A stretch of DNA of 64,000 nucleotides from Acidobacteriaceae bacterium (lineage in GTDB: Bacteria > Acidobacteriota > Terriglobia > Terriglobales > Acidobacteriaceae). Where the stretch lies: NCBI GenBank assembly GCA_025462735.1, contig JAOAPC010000022.1:124001-188000 (forward strand), written 5' to 3'. Position numbers and translations under genes: made by a program. Each line of letters begins with the position of its first letter. Position 1 is the first letter of the stretch. Under the pieces are notes generated by a model. That model had not been told where the DNA came from and did no database searches. It worked only from the letters and a program-made list of their open reading frames with translations. Positions 25,807 to 35,400 of this stretch are shown piece after piece.

Positions 25807-28680
25807 ATGGCCTCGATGTCCCAACTTATCGGCCAGACGATCTCCCATTACCGAATCGTCGAGAAGCTTGGCGGTGGGGGTATGGGTGTTGTGTATAAGG
25901 CCGAAGACGTGAAGCTCGGCCGATTTGTCGCCCTCAAATTTCTACCCGAAAATGTCGCCCAAGATCCGCAATCCTTGGCGCGGTTCCAGCGCGAAGCCAA
26001 GGCCGCTTCCGCTCTGAACCATCCGAATATCTGCACCATTCACGAAATTGACGAGCAAAACGGGCAAGCGTTCATCGTGATGGAATTTCTGGACGGGCTT
26101 ACGCTTAAGCACCGCATCGCGGGACGGCCCCTCGAGAACGAAGTTCTTCTTTCGCTTGCAGTGGAGACGGCCGACGCACTCGATGCCGCGCACTCTGCGG
26201 GCATCGTCCATCGCGACATCAAACCCGCCAACATTTTTGTTACCAAGCGAGGCCATGCAAAGATTCTGGACTTCGGACTAGCGAAAGTCACTAAAGAACC
26301 CAGCCCGCCGGCGGCAGGAATCATGTCGCAAGCAACGATTGAATCCAGCGCAGAGCACCTCACCAGCCCCGGTTCTGCGCTGGGCACCATCGCTTACATG
26401 TCTCCCGAGCAAGTTCGCGCCAAAGAACTGGACGCGCGAACGGACCTGTTCTCGTTTGGCGCCGTGCTCTACGAAATGGCAACCGGAACCTTACCATTCC
26501 GAGGTGAAAGCTCTGGCGTGATCTTCAAAGCCATTCTGGATGCCGCCCCGCCTCCGGCGCTGCGGCTGAATCCTGATTTGCCGCTGGAGCTCGAACGAAT
26601 CATTTGCAAATGTCTGGAGAAAGATCGCAGCCTGCGTTATCAGCACGCCTCCGAAATTCGCGCCGACCTGCAGCGGCTGAAGCGCGACACGGAAACGGGC
26701 CAGTTGGCGGCAGCAGCGATTCCCGTGGCCAAGGTTTCTTGGATCAGGCGTCACAAGTGGGCGTTCATAGCTACGGCGGTGGCCTTGGGGATAGGGACTG
26801 TAATCGCCGGTTGGTTCTACACGACGAGACGAGCGCCGGCACTAACCGCGACAGACACTGTTGTGGTTGCTGATTTTTCCAATTCCACAGGCGATCCTGT
26901 GTTTGATGACACGCTTAAACAGGCACTGCTTGTCCAATTAAGCCAGTCTCCGTTTTTAAATGTTTTGTCCGAGCAAAAGGTGAATCACACTCTGCAATTG
27001 ATGGGTCGAACTGCGGGTGATCAACTTGCGGCTAACATCGCACGAGAGGTATGTCAGCGGACCCAAAGCAAGGCGATGCTCGCCGGCTCGATCGCTAGTC
27101 TGGGAAGCGAATATGTGGTTGGCTTGCGAGCGGTCAATTGCGAATCGGGCGACTCATTCGCCCAGGAGCAGAGCACGGCACCCGGTAAGGAGACGGTTCT
27201 GCGCGCCCTCGATGAAGCTGCACTGAACATGCGGAAGAAGCTGGGCGAGTCGCTTACTTCAGTGGGGAAATTCGATACCCCTTTAGAACAGATAACAACG
27301 CCGTCCCTGGAAGCGCTCCAGGCATGCACGGTAGCTTTCAGGACCATGTCTTCCAAGAGCGCTGCAGAGTCGATTCCGTTTTACCAGCGGGCCATCGAGC
27401 TCGACGTGAAATTTGCCGCTGCTTACGCCGGACTCGGAGCGGCGTACGGCAATCTGGGAGAGACCGGCCTGGCCGCGGACAATATTCAGAAAGCCTATGA
27501 ATTACGCGATCGCGTGAGTCCGCGTGAGCGCTTTTATATTTCGGCCCGGTATTTCGATGCGGTTACCGGAGAACTGGAAAAGGCAGAGCAAAACTACAAC
27601 CTTTGGATCCAAAACTATCCGCGTGATGCCGGACCGCACGTTAATCTTGGCGTGATTTATACCCTTCTAGGGCAGCACAATAGAGCTGTCGCTGAATGGA
27701 AAGAAGCATCACGCGTGGATGCCAGTTGGGGTCTTCCTTGGGCAAACCTGATGGTCGGTAATGCATACCTTAACCATCTCGACGATGCGAAGGCGGCATA
27801 TCAGCAGGCTATCGATCGGCGAGTCGATGGCGACGCTGCGCACGAGGAGCGTTATGTTATCGCATTCCTCGAAGGCGATTCCGCCGAAATGCAGCGGCAA
27901 ATAGCGTGGGGTACTGGAAAAGCAGGCATCGAGGATTTCTTCTTCTCCTTCGAATCGGACGCGGAAGCGTTCTCAGGTCATTTGCTGAAGGCGCGAGAGG
28001 CGACACGCCGTGCCGTTGAGTCAGCGCAGCGTAATGGCGAGAAGGAGACAGCCGCACAGTGGGAGCTCAATGGGGCCATCCGCGAAGCTGAATTCGGCGA
28101 CAGCGACCGGGCACGAAAGAAGGTGAATTCCGCGCAAGCACTTGCTTCAGTTCGCGATGCACAGATTCTCTCCGCTCTGGCGCTGGCCCGCGCCGGAGAC
28201 GCTTTGCGTGCAGAGAAAATTGCAGACGAACTGGAGAGAAACAATCCGGTGAACGTGATCATCCGCGATTATTGGTTACCTGTTATTCGCGCCAGCATTG
28301 CGATGGACCGTGGTGATCCGAATAAAGCCGTTGAGGTTTTGGAAGCCGCCAGAGCTTATGAGCTTAGCGGCACACAACCCGGCCCGGAGTTTGGAGCCTT
28401 TCTTTACCCAGCTTACATTCGTGGGCAGGCGTATCTTGCGCTGCATCGCGGGAATGATGCCATCACGGAATTCCGAAAATTTTCTGAACATTGGGGCGCA
28501 GTAGCGGATTCCCCTTTAGCTGCAGTGGCCCGCCTGCAGTTGGGCAGGGCCTACTCGCTCGCCGGAGATAACGGCAAGGCCAAGGCTGCTTACCAGGACT
28601 TCCTCAAGCTCTGGAAAGATGCCGATCCCGAGATACCCGTCTTGAAACAGGCAGATGCGGAGTTCGCTAGAATGCAATGA
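25807..28680 (+). CDS. Membrane-anchored Ser/Thr protein kinase with TolB/FlgO-like and TPR domains
   Basis: The 957-residue protein has a full Hanks-type kinase: glycine loop [12 protein letters not shown] (21-32), VALKFLP with the ATP Lys, HRDIKPAN (135-142), DFGLAK (155-160) and the activation segment ending [10 protein letters not shown]. One membrane helix (about 317-338, [17 protein letters not shown]) separates it from an extracytoplasmic part. That starts with [23 protein letters not shown], a TolB/FlgO-like module for building an averaged list, and goes on as about eight TPR-like helical pairs. Kinase-TPR fusions are strongly expanded in Acidobacteriota; the ligand or target is unknown. 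Start ATG 25807; an in-frame ATG three codons on is also possible. Confidence 0.92.
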   Translation: MASMSQLIGQTISHYRIVEKLGGGGMGVVYKAEDVKLGRFVALKFLPENVAQDPQSLARFQREAKAASALNHPNICTIHEIDEQNGQAFIVMEFLDGLTLKHRIAGRPLENEVLLSLAVETADALDAAHSAGIVHRDIKPANIFVTKRGHAKILDFGLAKVTKEPSPPAAGIMSQATIESSAEHLTSPGSALGTIAYMSPEQVRAKELDARTDLFSFGAVLYEMATGTLPFRGESSGVIFKAILDAAPPPALRLNPDLPLELERIICKCLEKDRSLRYQHASEIRADLQRLKRDTETGQLAAAAIPVAKVSWIRRHKWAFIATAVALGIGTVIAGWFYTTRRAPALTATDTVVVADFSNSTGDPVFDDTLKQALLVQLSQSPFLNVLSEQKVNHTLQLMGRTAGDQLAANIAREVCQRTQSKAMLAGSIASLGSEYVVGLRAVNCESGDSFAQEQSTAPGKETVLRALDEAALNMRKKLGESLTSVGKFDTPLEQITTPSLEALQACTVAFRTMSSKSAAESIPFYQRAIELDVKFAAAYAGLGAAYGNLGETGLAADNIQKAYELRDRVSPRERFYISARYFDAVTGELEKAEQNYNLWIQNYPRDAGPHVNLGVIYTLLGQHNRAVAEWKEASRVDASWGLPWANLMVGNAYLNHLDDAKAAYQQAIDRRVDGDAAHEERYVIAFLEGDSAEMQRQIAWGTGKAGIEDFFFSFESDAEAFSGHLLKAREATRRAVESAQRNGEKETAAQWELNGAIREAEFGDSDRARKKVNSAQALASVRDAQILSALALARAGDALRAEKIADELERNNPVNVIIRDYWLPVIRASIAMDRGDPNKAVEVLEAARAYELSGTQPGPEFGAFLYPAYIRGQAYLALHRGNDAITEFRKFSEHWGAVADSPLAAVARLQLGRAYSLAGDNGKAKAAYQDFLKLWKDADPEIPVLKQADAEFARMQ

Positions 28681-28840
28681 GCTTTTCGGTCCGTCGCAGC
28701 GCACCCTCACATGCTAACCTAAGTATCTGAGCACACGTGATTTGCCATCGATTGGAGTTGTTCCTCAGGTGGCACTACTCACTCCGGCTGCTTCCAACAG
28801 CAGCACCCTTTCTGCCATCCAACTACCCAACTATTGCGAT

Positions 28841-29980
28841 ATGCTTGAAACCATGTATGTAAGATGTACCCATTGCGGGTACGACAATAGCCCTGAGTAT
28901 CGCTTCTGCGGGATGTGCGGGGCTTCGTTAGCGCGTCCGCCTGCAGCGGAAGCGGCGCCGGCAAAAGAAGCGCCGCGCTCGCCAAAGAGCGGAAACGGAC
29001 ACACGGAGCCTGTTCATGGGCCATCCTTCCTTGGCCTCGCAGATGACGCCGCCGATCCTAAACTCGAATTCCACTATCTGTACGAAGACGAACAACCCAA
29101 GAGCCGTGTGGGCTTGGTCCTTATGCTTTTCATTGCGTTCGGGGCTGCGGGCTATCTGGGCTGGCAGTGGAAACATAATGGATTTCCATTTAATCGCGGC
29201 GGGGCTGGCGGCACCGGGGAGCAAACCTCGGCTTCTGCTTCTCCATCGGAAGTAGCTCCGGCCTCGAATCCGGATCAGGAGACGCATATCGATAAGCCGA
29301 TGACCGGCATGGGAGATGTGCTGCCCACCCAGCCTGATCAAAACGCACAGAATCAGGCTTCGGGTAAACCCGCCGACGCCAATGGTCAGGCACAGAAGGC
29401 GGGAGGTTCAAATTCAAAGACTGGGCCTACTGAGCAGGATATCCCTCCGCAAAATGCAGGCGCAGCACAAACCCCCGGCACGACCGAAACTCCTGCCGAG
29501 AGCGCGAAGAAGCAGACTGCTGCTCCGGAAAACGCGCTGGAGAAAACCGAAGAAGCCAATGCAACTCCTCCGCCGGGCGTTGCCAAAGCCTCAAGAGTGT
29601 CGAACGAACCGACTCGAACGCGTGCGTCGAAACCTACGCCCAGTCGTCCTGTGGGCGGTGTCTCGGCTTCCCCGGACGCCGATTTAGAGCTCTCAGGCGA
29701 ACGGTATCTCTACGGCAATGGTGTACCGCAGAACTGCGCGCGGGCCGAGACGAGCTTGCGAATCGCAGCTACCCACGGAAACTCCAAAGCCCAGACTGTC
29801 CTCGGTACGATGTATGCCACCGGGCACTGTGTGGGCCGCGATCTACCCTCGGCTTATCGCTGGTTCGCGCGGGCATTGCATGAGGAGCCGCAGAACAGTC
29901 GCATTTCCGCTGATCTGCAAGTGCTCTGGCGGCAGATGACGCCACAGGAAAAGCAACTGGCGACGACCAGCGGGCAATAG
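28841..29980 (+). CDS. Zinc-ribbon, single-pass membrane protein with Sel1-like repeats
   Basis: I take the ATG at 28841 (MLETMYVRCTHCGYDN), since residues before it look noncoding; the ATG at 28853 is also possible. The N-terminus is a zinc ribbon (CTHCGYDN...CGMCG, two CxxC pairs). A membrane helix follows at about residues 88-108 (VGLVLMLFIAFGAAGYLGW). A long linker (about 110-310) is rich in Pro, Ala, Gln, Glu and Thr. The C-terminus has Sel1-like repeats (GERYLYGNGVPQNCARAE and GTMYATGHCVGRDLPSAYRW). Cytosolic zinc ribbon plus extracytoplasmic Sel1 repeats suggests a sensor or scaffold. It follows the kinase-TPR gene at about 160 bases and may be its partner; this is inference only. Confidence 0.8.
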   Translation: MLETMYVRCTHCGYDNSPEYRFCGMCGASLARPPAAEAAPAKEAPRSPKSGNGHTEPVHGPSFLGLADDAADPKLEFHYLYEDEQPKSRVGLVLMLFIAFGAAGYLGWQWKHNGFPFNRGGAGGTGEQTSASASPSEVAPASNPDQETHIDKPMTGMGDVLPTQPDQNAQNQASGKPADANGQAQKAGGSNSKTGPTEQDIPPQNAGAAQTPGTTETPAESAKKQTAAPENALEKTEEANATPPPGVAKASRVSNEPTRTRASKPTPSRPVGGVSASPDADLELSGERYLYGNGVPQNCARAETSLRIAATHGNSKAQTVLGTMYATGHCVGRDLPSAYRWFARALHEEPQNSRISADLQVLWRQMTPQEKQLATTSGQ

Positions 29981-30126
29981 CTACGACTCAATCCAAAAAA
30001 TCTAAACGGAGCAGATCAGACCTCCGACTTGCTGATCGTCACGATCCGCACGAGGTAATCGAAAAGGCACTGCCCTGAGAACCTCTTCTTTCGCAGCCAA
30101 GCACCAGGAATAAAATTCTATTCATC

Positions 30127-30747
30127 ATGCTCTGGCGTCGAAGATGCGTCGTGCTTTCTGTGCTTGCCGCGTGCATTGTCACCGCCTCGGACCGGTCGGC
30201 CACGGGTGAACCCAGTCGCGCCGTGCATTCCCCGGCGCATAGGCGCACGGTTGTTGGTGTTGGAAATTTTGGGGAAGTAACTCCGCACCTGTATCGCGGT
30301 GGGCAGCCGAAGGGAACCGGATATAAGCATTTGAAAGAAATGGGAATCGACATAGTAGTCGATCTTCGGTTGAGCGGCGAAGAAACCGAAAAGCAGAATG
30401 TCACCAAAGCGAACATGCGATACGTATCCATTCCGTGGCACTGTGTAGTGCCGAAAGACCGGGTGTTCGCTGAGTTCTTGAAGCTGCTGCTCGACAACCC
30501 GAACAAGAAAGTATTCGTGCATTGCCGGTACGGCGACGACCGCACCGGGATGATGATCGCCGCCTATCGCATGGCTGTCGAGGGGTGGACGCCGAAGGAA
30601 GCCCGAAAGGAAATGGGAAAATTTGGCTTCCATCGCATGGTTTGCCCGGCTCTCGTGCATTACGAAAAGGAGTTCCCTGCCCATCTGAAAAATAGTCCCG
30701 ATTTTCGCGGCCTCAGGTTGAAGCTCGCGGGCAGCGCATCGCACTAG
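30127..30747 (+). CDS. Secreted dual-specificity/tyrosine phosphatase-like protein
   Basis: The 206-residue protein has a short signal-like N-terminus (CVVLSVLAACIVTA) and a DSP fold. Its P-loop is HCRYGDDRTGMM, a CX5R with Cys133 and Arg139 and the usual following Thr. The general-acid loop is less clear: VSIPWHCVVPKDRVF has Asp at about 112. Upstream, HLYRGGQPKGTGYKHLKEMG resembles the YRSGQP start of bacterial secreted phosphatases such as DSPs of the Siw14 or Cps type. Targets could be phospho-Tyr/Ser proteins, phosphoinositides or polyphosphate esters. Location next to the kinase-TPR region is suggestive, but its predicted export places it on the other side of the membrane from the kinase domain. 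Confidence 0.82.
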   Translation: MLWRRRCVVLSVLAACIVTASDRSATGEPSRAVHSPAHRRTVVGVGNFGEVTPHLYRGGQPKGTGYKHLKEMGIDIVVDLRLSGEETEKQNVTKANMRYVSIPWHCVVPKDRVFAEFLKLLLDNPNKKVFVHCRYGDDRTGMMIAAYRMAVEGWTPKEARKEMGKFGFHRMVCPALVHYEKEFPAHLKNSPDFRGLRLKLAGSASH

Positions 30748-30911
30748 AATCTTTGTGTCGAAAATCGCGGGCGCGCCTGCACTCGTCTATTCAGGCTGCA
30801 CATGGCATCCCCGGCGGCAGAATCGAAGTCCTGAAATCCGCAATTCTCGGTTGTGATAGCGGCTGTGGACCAGGGCCGGAACAAGAGTCCGCAGCCGCGC
30901 TGTCGCGAATC

Positions 30912-31448
30912 CTATTTCGCAACCTGGAGATTGTTTACGACCGAGAAGATACCGGGAACGCTGTTGGCTCGTATGCCAGCTAAGTTCTTATCGGTTTCGC
31001 TATCTACCACGCCCTCCAAGGTCACGTGACCATTCTTCACGATGATCCGAATCGGCTTCACTACGGGCATGGCATATTTTTCTAATGCCGGATCTCCGTA
31101 GATAGCCGCGAAAAGCCTGCGGCGGAGGGCATCGTCCATGGGTGACGTCGGCAATACTTCAATCTGGTTATCGACCTGTTCCACTCCTTCAATGTGCTTT
31201 ACGGCGTTTTCCACGTCTGATTTCAAAACCGGTTCCCTAACCTGGCCCAGCAGAGTCACCTTATAACCCTCAACTTTGTAGGCAAGATTGTCGAAGACGC
31301 TCAAGCGGGGCAGCAACAATAGCTGGTGCCGCACTTCCTTCGCTATCCGTTCTTCCGCTTGTGGGGGAACCTGGGCTTGATTGGCCTGTCCCCAAGCTGC
31401 TGAAGCCAACAGCATGACAGCTGGAAACACGAGCAGTTTAGCTTTCAT
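30912..31448 (-). CDS. Periplasmic protein with two BON domains
   Basis: I take the ATG at 31448 (MKAKLLVFPAVML) since AGAGGAGG lies about seven bases upstream; a longer frame starts nine codons earlier. The 178-residue product has a signal peptide ending AAWGQ. BON domain one is about residues 50-100 (LAYKVEGYKVTLLGQVREPVLK, VEGVEQVDNQIEVL-like end). BON domain two is about 125-178 (VKNGHVTLEGVVDSETDKN, GIFSVVNNLQV). BON domains bind phospholipid or peptidoglycan-associated surfaces, as in OsmY; the family is generally envelope stress related. It is the last gene before acs on the same strand, with about 85 bases between. Confidence 0.9.
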   Translation of the reverse strand: MKAKLLVFPAVMLLASAAWGQANQAQVPPQAEERIAKEVRHQLLLLPRLSVFDNLAYKVEGYKVTLLGQVREPVLKSDVENAVKHIEGVEQVDNQIEVLPTSPMDDALRRRLFAAIYGDPALEKYAMPVVKPIRIIVKNGHVTLEGVVDSETDKNLAGIRANSVPGIFSVVNNLQVAK

Positions 31449-31532
31449 CAATATCCTCCTCTGGATTTTCGGCAAACGTGGGAGCTTTGATGTTGAACAG
31501 TCAGCAAAGGACTACCCGTACGAGGAAAGTTC

Positions 31533-33509
<1,977 letters not shown>

Positions 33510-33626
33510 TCAAGGGCCTCAGGTTCGGATTAGATCGCCGAGTGCATTTTACTTCGGCGCGGGGAGATTGTCTGCAGGATCCAGGATGAGGCTGTCAGGG
33601 GCGTAAGGCTTGCTACCGTTTTGAGG

Positions 33627-33720
33627 TTCTCTCCGTGAACTCGGTACTACTTTGCGATCTCTGCGGTGCAAAGCTTTTAACCGCAGAGGACGCAGAGATC
33701 GGCACGAGCACGCAGAGAGA
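33627..33720. repeat. Dispersed repeat, family E, copy 4 (inverted pair)
   Basis: TTTTAACCGCAGAGGACGCAG followed by AGATCGGCACG and CGCAGAGAG. On the left side an inverse of the motif (TTCTCTCCGTGAAC and GATCTCTGCGGT) lies within 50 bases, so the two can pair. It occupies the space between acs and the aminotransferase gene. Confidence 0.6.
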
Positions 33721-33732
33721 ACTCTTAAGTTT

Positions 33733-34896
33733 TTAGGGCAGGTTCCCGAACTGCAGCAGCGGCGCAACACCTTTTCGAAACTCCTCCCCGGCCGCAATCA
33801 AGCTCAACACCAGATAACCGTCGCTGGGAAAGTCATAAAAATGGCCGGGATGTACGAGCACACTGCTACGCTGCAGTAATTCGATCGCAAAATCCTCGTC
33901 GGAGCGGGTGACGGGGATTCGGAGCACAGCGTACCATCCGCCTTGAACTTCGAGGCGTGAGCACGACTTTTGGCGTGCGAGCTGGCCATCAAGTTCTGAC
34001 AAATTAGAGCGCACCCGGCGCATGAGTTGCGGCTGAATGGTTTTTCTCTGATCGAGCAGAACTGGCGCGGCAAGTTGGACGGGAGCATTCAAAGACAGAT
34101 AAGTATCGGCAATGACTTCCAGTCGTCGCATCGCGCCGGCAACTTCTACCTCGGGCCCGCTCACCGCAATCCACGCCAGCTTCATTTGCGGGAGAGCGGA
34201 AATTTTAGAGACGCCGCTGAGCGTGAATGTAAGAGCGTCATTGTTGGTGACGAAGCTGGGCTTGGGATCGCCATCGTGGGAGTAATCTAGAAAAACTTCG
34301 TCCACAACTAGCGCGAGCTGGTGCTGGTGGCAGAGTTCATTCAGCCGTTGGCGCTCTTGTCCACTGACGTACGATCCCGTCGGATTATTGGGATGCACCA
34401 GAACGATGGCCCGCGAGTTCTTCGTCAGACCAGCTTCTAACGAATGAAAATCGATTTGCCAGCCGTGATCGTAGATCAATGAATAGCGAATGACTTTTAC
34501 GTCTTGCAGATCAGCCAGGAAATCAAACAGCGGATAACTGGGTTTGGGGACGAGGATTTCGTCGCCGGGATTGCACAGCAAACGAAACACGTATGAATAT
34601 CCTTCGCTGGTGCTGGTGGTGAGGATGAGGTTTTCGGGATCGATGCTTGATGCTGTCGCGTAGTACCGGGCAACTGCTTCGCGCGCGCTACGTAGGCCTT
34701 TCGGCTGCGGGTCATAATCGAGCGATTTCGGGCTGGCGAACGCGTTGAGAATGGCCAATTCGTCGTATTCAATTCCAGCACGCGTGGGATTGGAAATAGT
34801 TAGATCGATTATTTTGCTGCCGGACGAGAGCGCTTCCTGATGCGCGATAGTGAGGCGATTAGGCGCAAGGTTCCACTCGGTTCGGCGGGAAAACAT
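33733..34896 (-). CDS. PLP-dependent class I/II aminotransferase
   Basis: The 387-residue protein has the fold-type I layout: NPTRAGIEYDE near the start, VLVHPNNPTGSYVSG, VVDEVFLDYSHDG, and the PLP lysine in SGVSKISALPQMKLAW. The terminal SSVLVHPGHFYDFPSDGYLVLSL is typical of the alanine/aspartate aminotransferase-like branch, where the Arg that binds the alpha-carboxylate usually follows within that last strand; here the expected position reads LSLIAAG, with no clear Arg, so the substrate is open. It is probably cytosolic. The gene stands alone next to repeats on both sides. Confidence 0.86.
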   Translation of the reverse strand: MFSRRTEWNLAPNRLTIAHQEALSSGSKIIDLTISNPTRAGIEYDELAILNAFASPKSLDYDPQPKGLRSAREAVARYYATASSIDPENLILTTSTSEGYSYVFRLLCNPGDEILVPKPSYPLFDFLADLQDVKVIRYSLIYDHGWQIDFHSLEAGLTKNSRAIVLVHPNNPTGSYVSGQERQRLNELCHQHQLALVVDEVFLDYSHDGDPKPSFVTNNDALTFTLSGVSKISALPQMKLAWIAVSGPEVEVAGAMRRLEVIADTYLSLNAPVQLAAPVLLDQRKTIQPQLMRRVRSNLSELDGQLARQKSCSRLEVQGGWYAVLRIPVTRSDEDFAIELLQRSSVLVHPGHFYDFPSDGYLVLSLIAAGEEFRKGVAPLLQFGNLP

Positions 34897-34925
34897 AGAC
34901 GATCATGATAATGCGTTGGAATGGT

Positions 34926-35060
34926 GCCGTCCCTTCGGGACTCGGCCCGCCGGCCCCTTTACCCACCGCTTACGCGGTGGGCTAACTAGATTCCGCCCGC
35001 ATTGCGGGATCAAGTTGGAGTTGCCCGGACGCCGGGCTATACCTCAGAGGCTAAAGCCGA
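34926..35060. repeat. Cluster of short hairpins
   Basis: In order: GTCCCTTCGGGAC, CCCACCGCTTACGCGGTGGG, CCCGCATTGCGGG, GCCCGGACGCCGGGC, and CCTCAGAGGCTAAAGCC. The last resembles CCTCAGCGGCTAAAGCCG at 59796, which flanks a RAYT-type REP, so this looks like a decayed mosaic of REP-like elements. Confidence 0.6.
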
Positions 35061-35080
35061 TTTTCTCTGTTCTCTAACGC

Positions 35081-35196
35081 AGGCCTGAAGGCCTGCTCCA
35101 CCCATAAAAACCCGCACTCCCACCCGGGCCTGAAGGCCTGCTCCACCCATAAAAAACCGCACTCCCACTCGGGCCTGAAGACCTGCTCCAGCCATG
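35081..35196. repeat. 45-base tandem REP-like repeat, about 2.6 copies
   Basis: Each unit carries GGCCTGAAGGCCTGCTCCAC followed by CCATAAAAA and CGCACTCCCAC. The palindrome GGCCTGAAGGCC plus GCTCCACCCAT equals the REP layout near the RAYT gene but with another stem. The third unit has one stem mutation (GACC for GGCC). Confidence 0.75.
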
Positions 35197-35208
35197 AGGA
35201 CTGACGTG

Positions 35209-35233
35209 TAGGGACGGGCGTCCACGCCCGTCA
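35209..35233. repeat. REP-like hairpin with GTAG foot
   Basis: GTAGGGACGGGCGTCCACGC followed by CCGTC; the GACGGGCG/CGCCCGTC stem matches the one inside lpxB (15895-15913). Confidence 0.6.
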
Positions 35234-35303
35234 CCCAGGACATGGACGTCCGGGGCCACACGATCGAATCATTTAAGTTAGGAGGGGATGCCGGGCAAGA
35301 GTG

Positions 35304-35400
35304 CGACCCACACGGCCTATAGACCTTTTTGTCCGACAAAAGTGTCCGACCCACACGGCTTATAGAGCTTTGTCGGACAAGAATGTCCGACCCACACGGT
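35304..35400. repeat. 41-43-base tandem repeat abutting the slt stop codon
   Basis: CGACCCACACGG occurs at 35304, 35347 and 35388, with TATAGA and a TTTGTCCGACAAA-like palindrome between. The last unit runs up to the slt stop (35401-35403). It could act as an RNA hairpin at the end of the slt message. Confidence 0.7.

Larger units (their letters stand above)
34897..35400. other. 504-base intergenic gap made mostly of repeats
   Basis: From the aminotransferase start onward it holds a chain of small hairpins (34926-35060), a 45-base tandem repeat (35081-35196), a REP-like hairpin (35209-35233) and a 41-43-base tandem repeat (35304-35400). No gene is believable here; frames that cross it just translate the repeats (for example repeated VGRTLLSD-type peptides). 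Confidence 0.8.

Noticed and set aside
35081-35400. Possible CRISPR array
   Set aside because: Units are 45 and 41-43 bases long, and the parts between palindromes are repeated too; there are no unique spacers and no cas genes.
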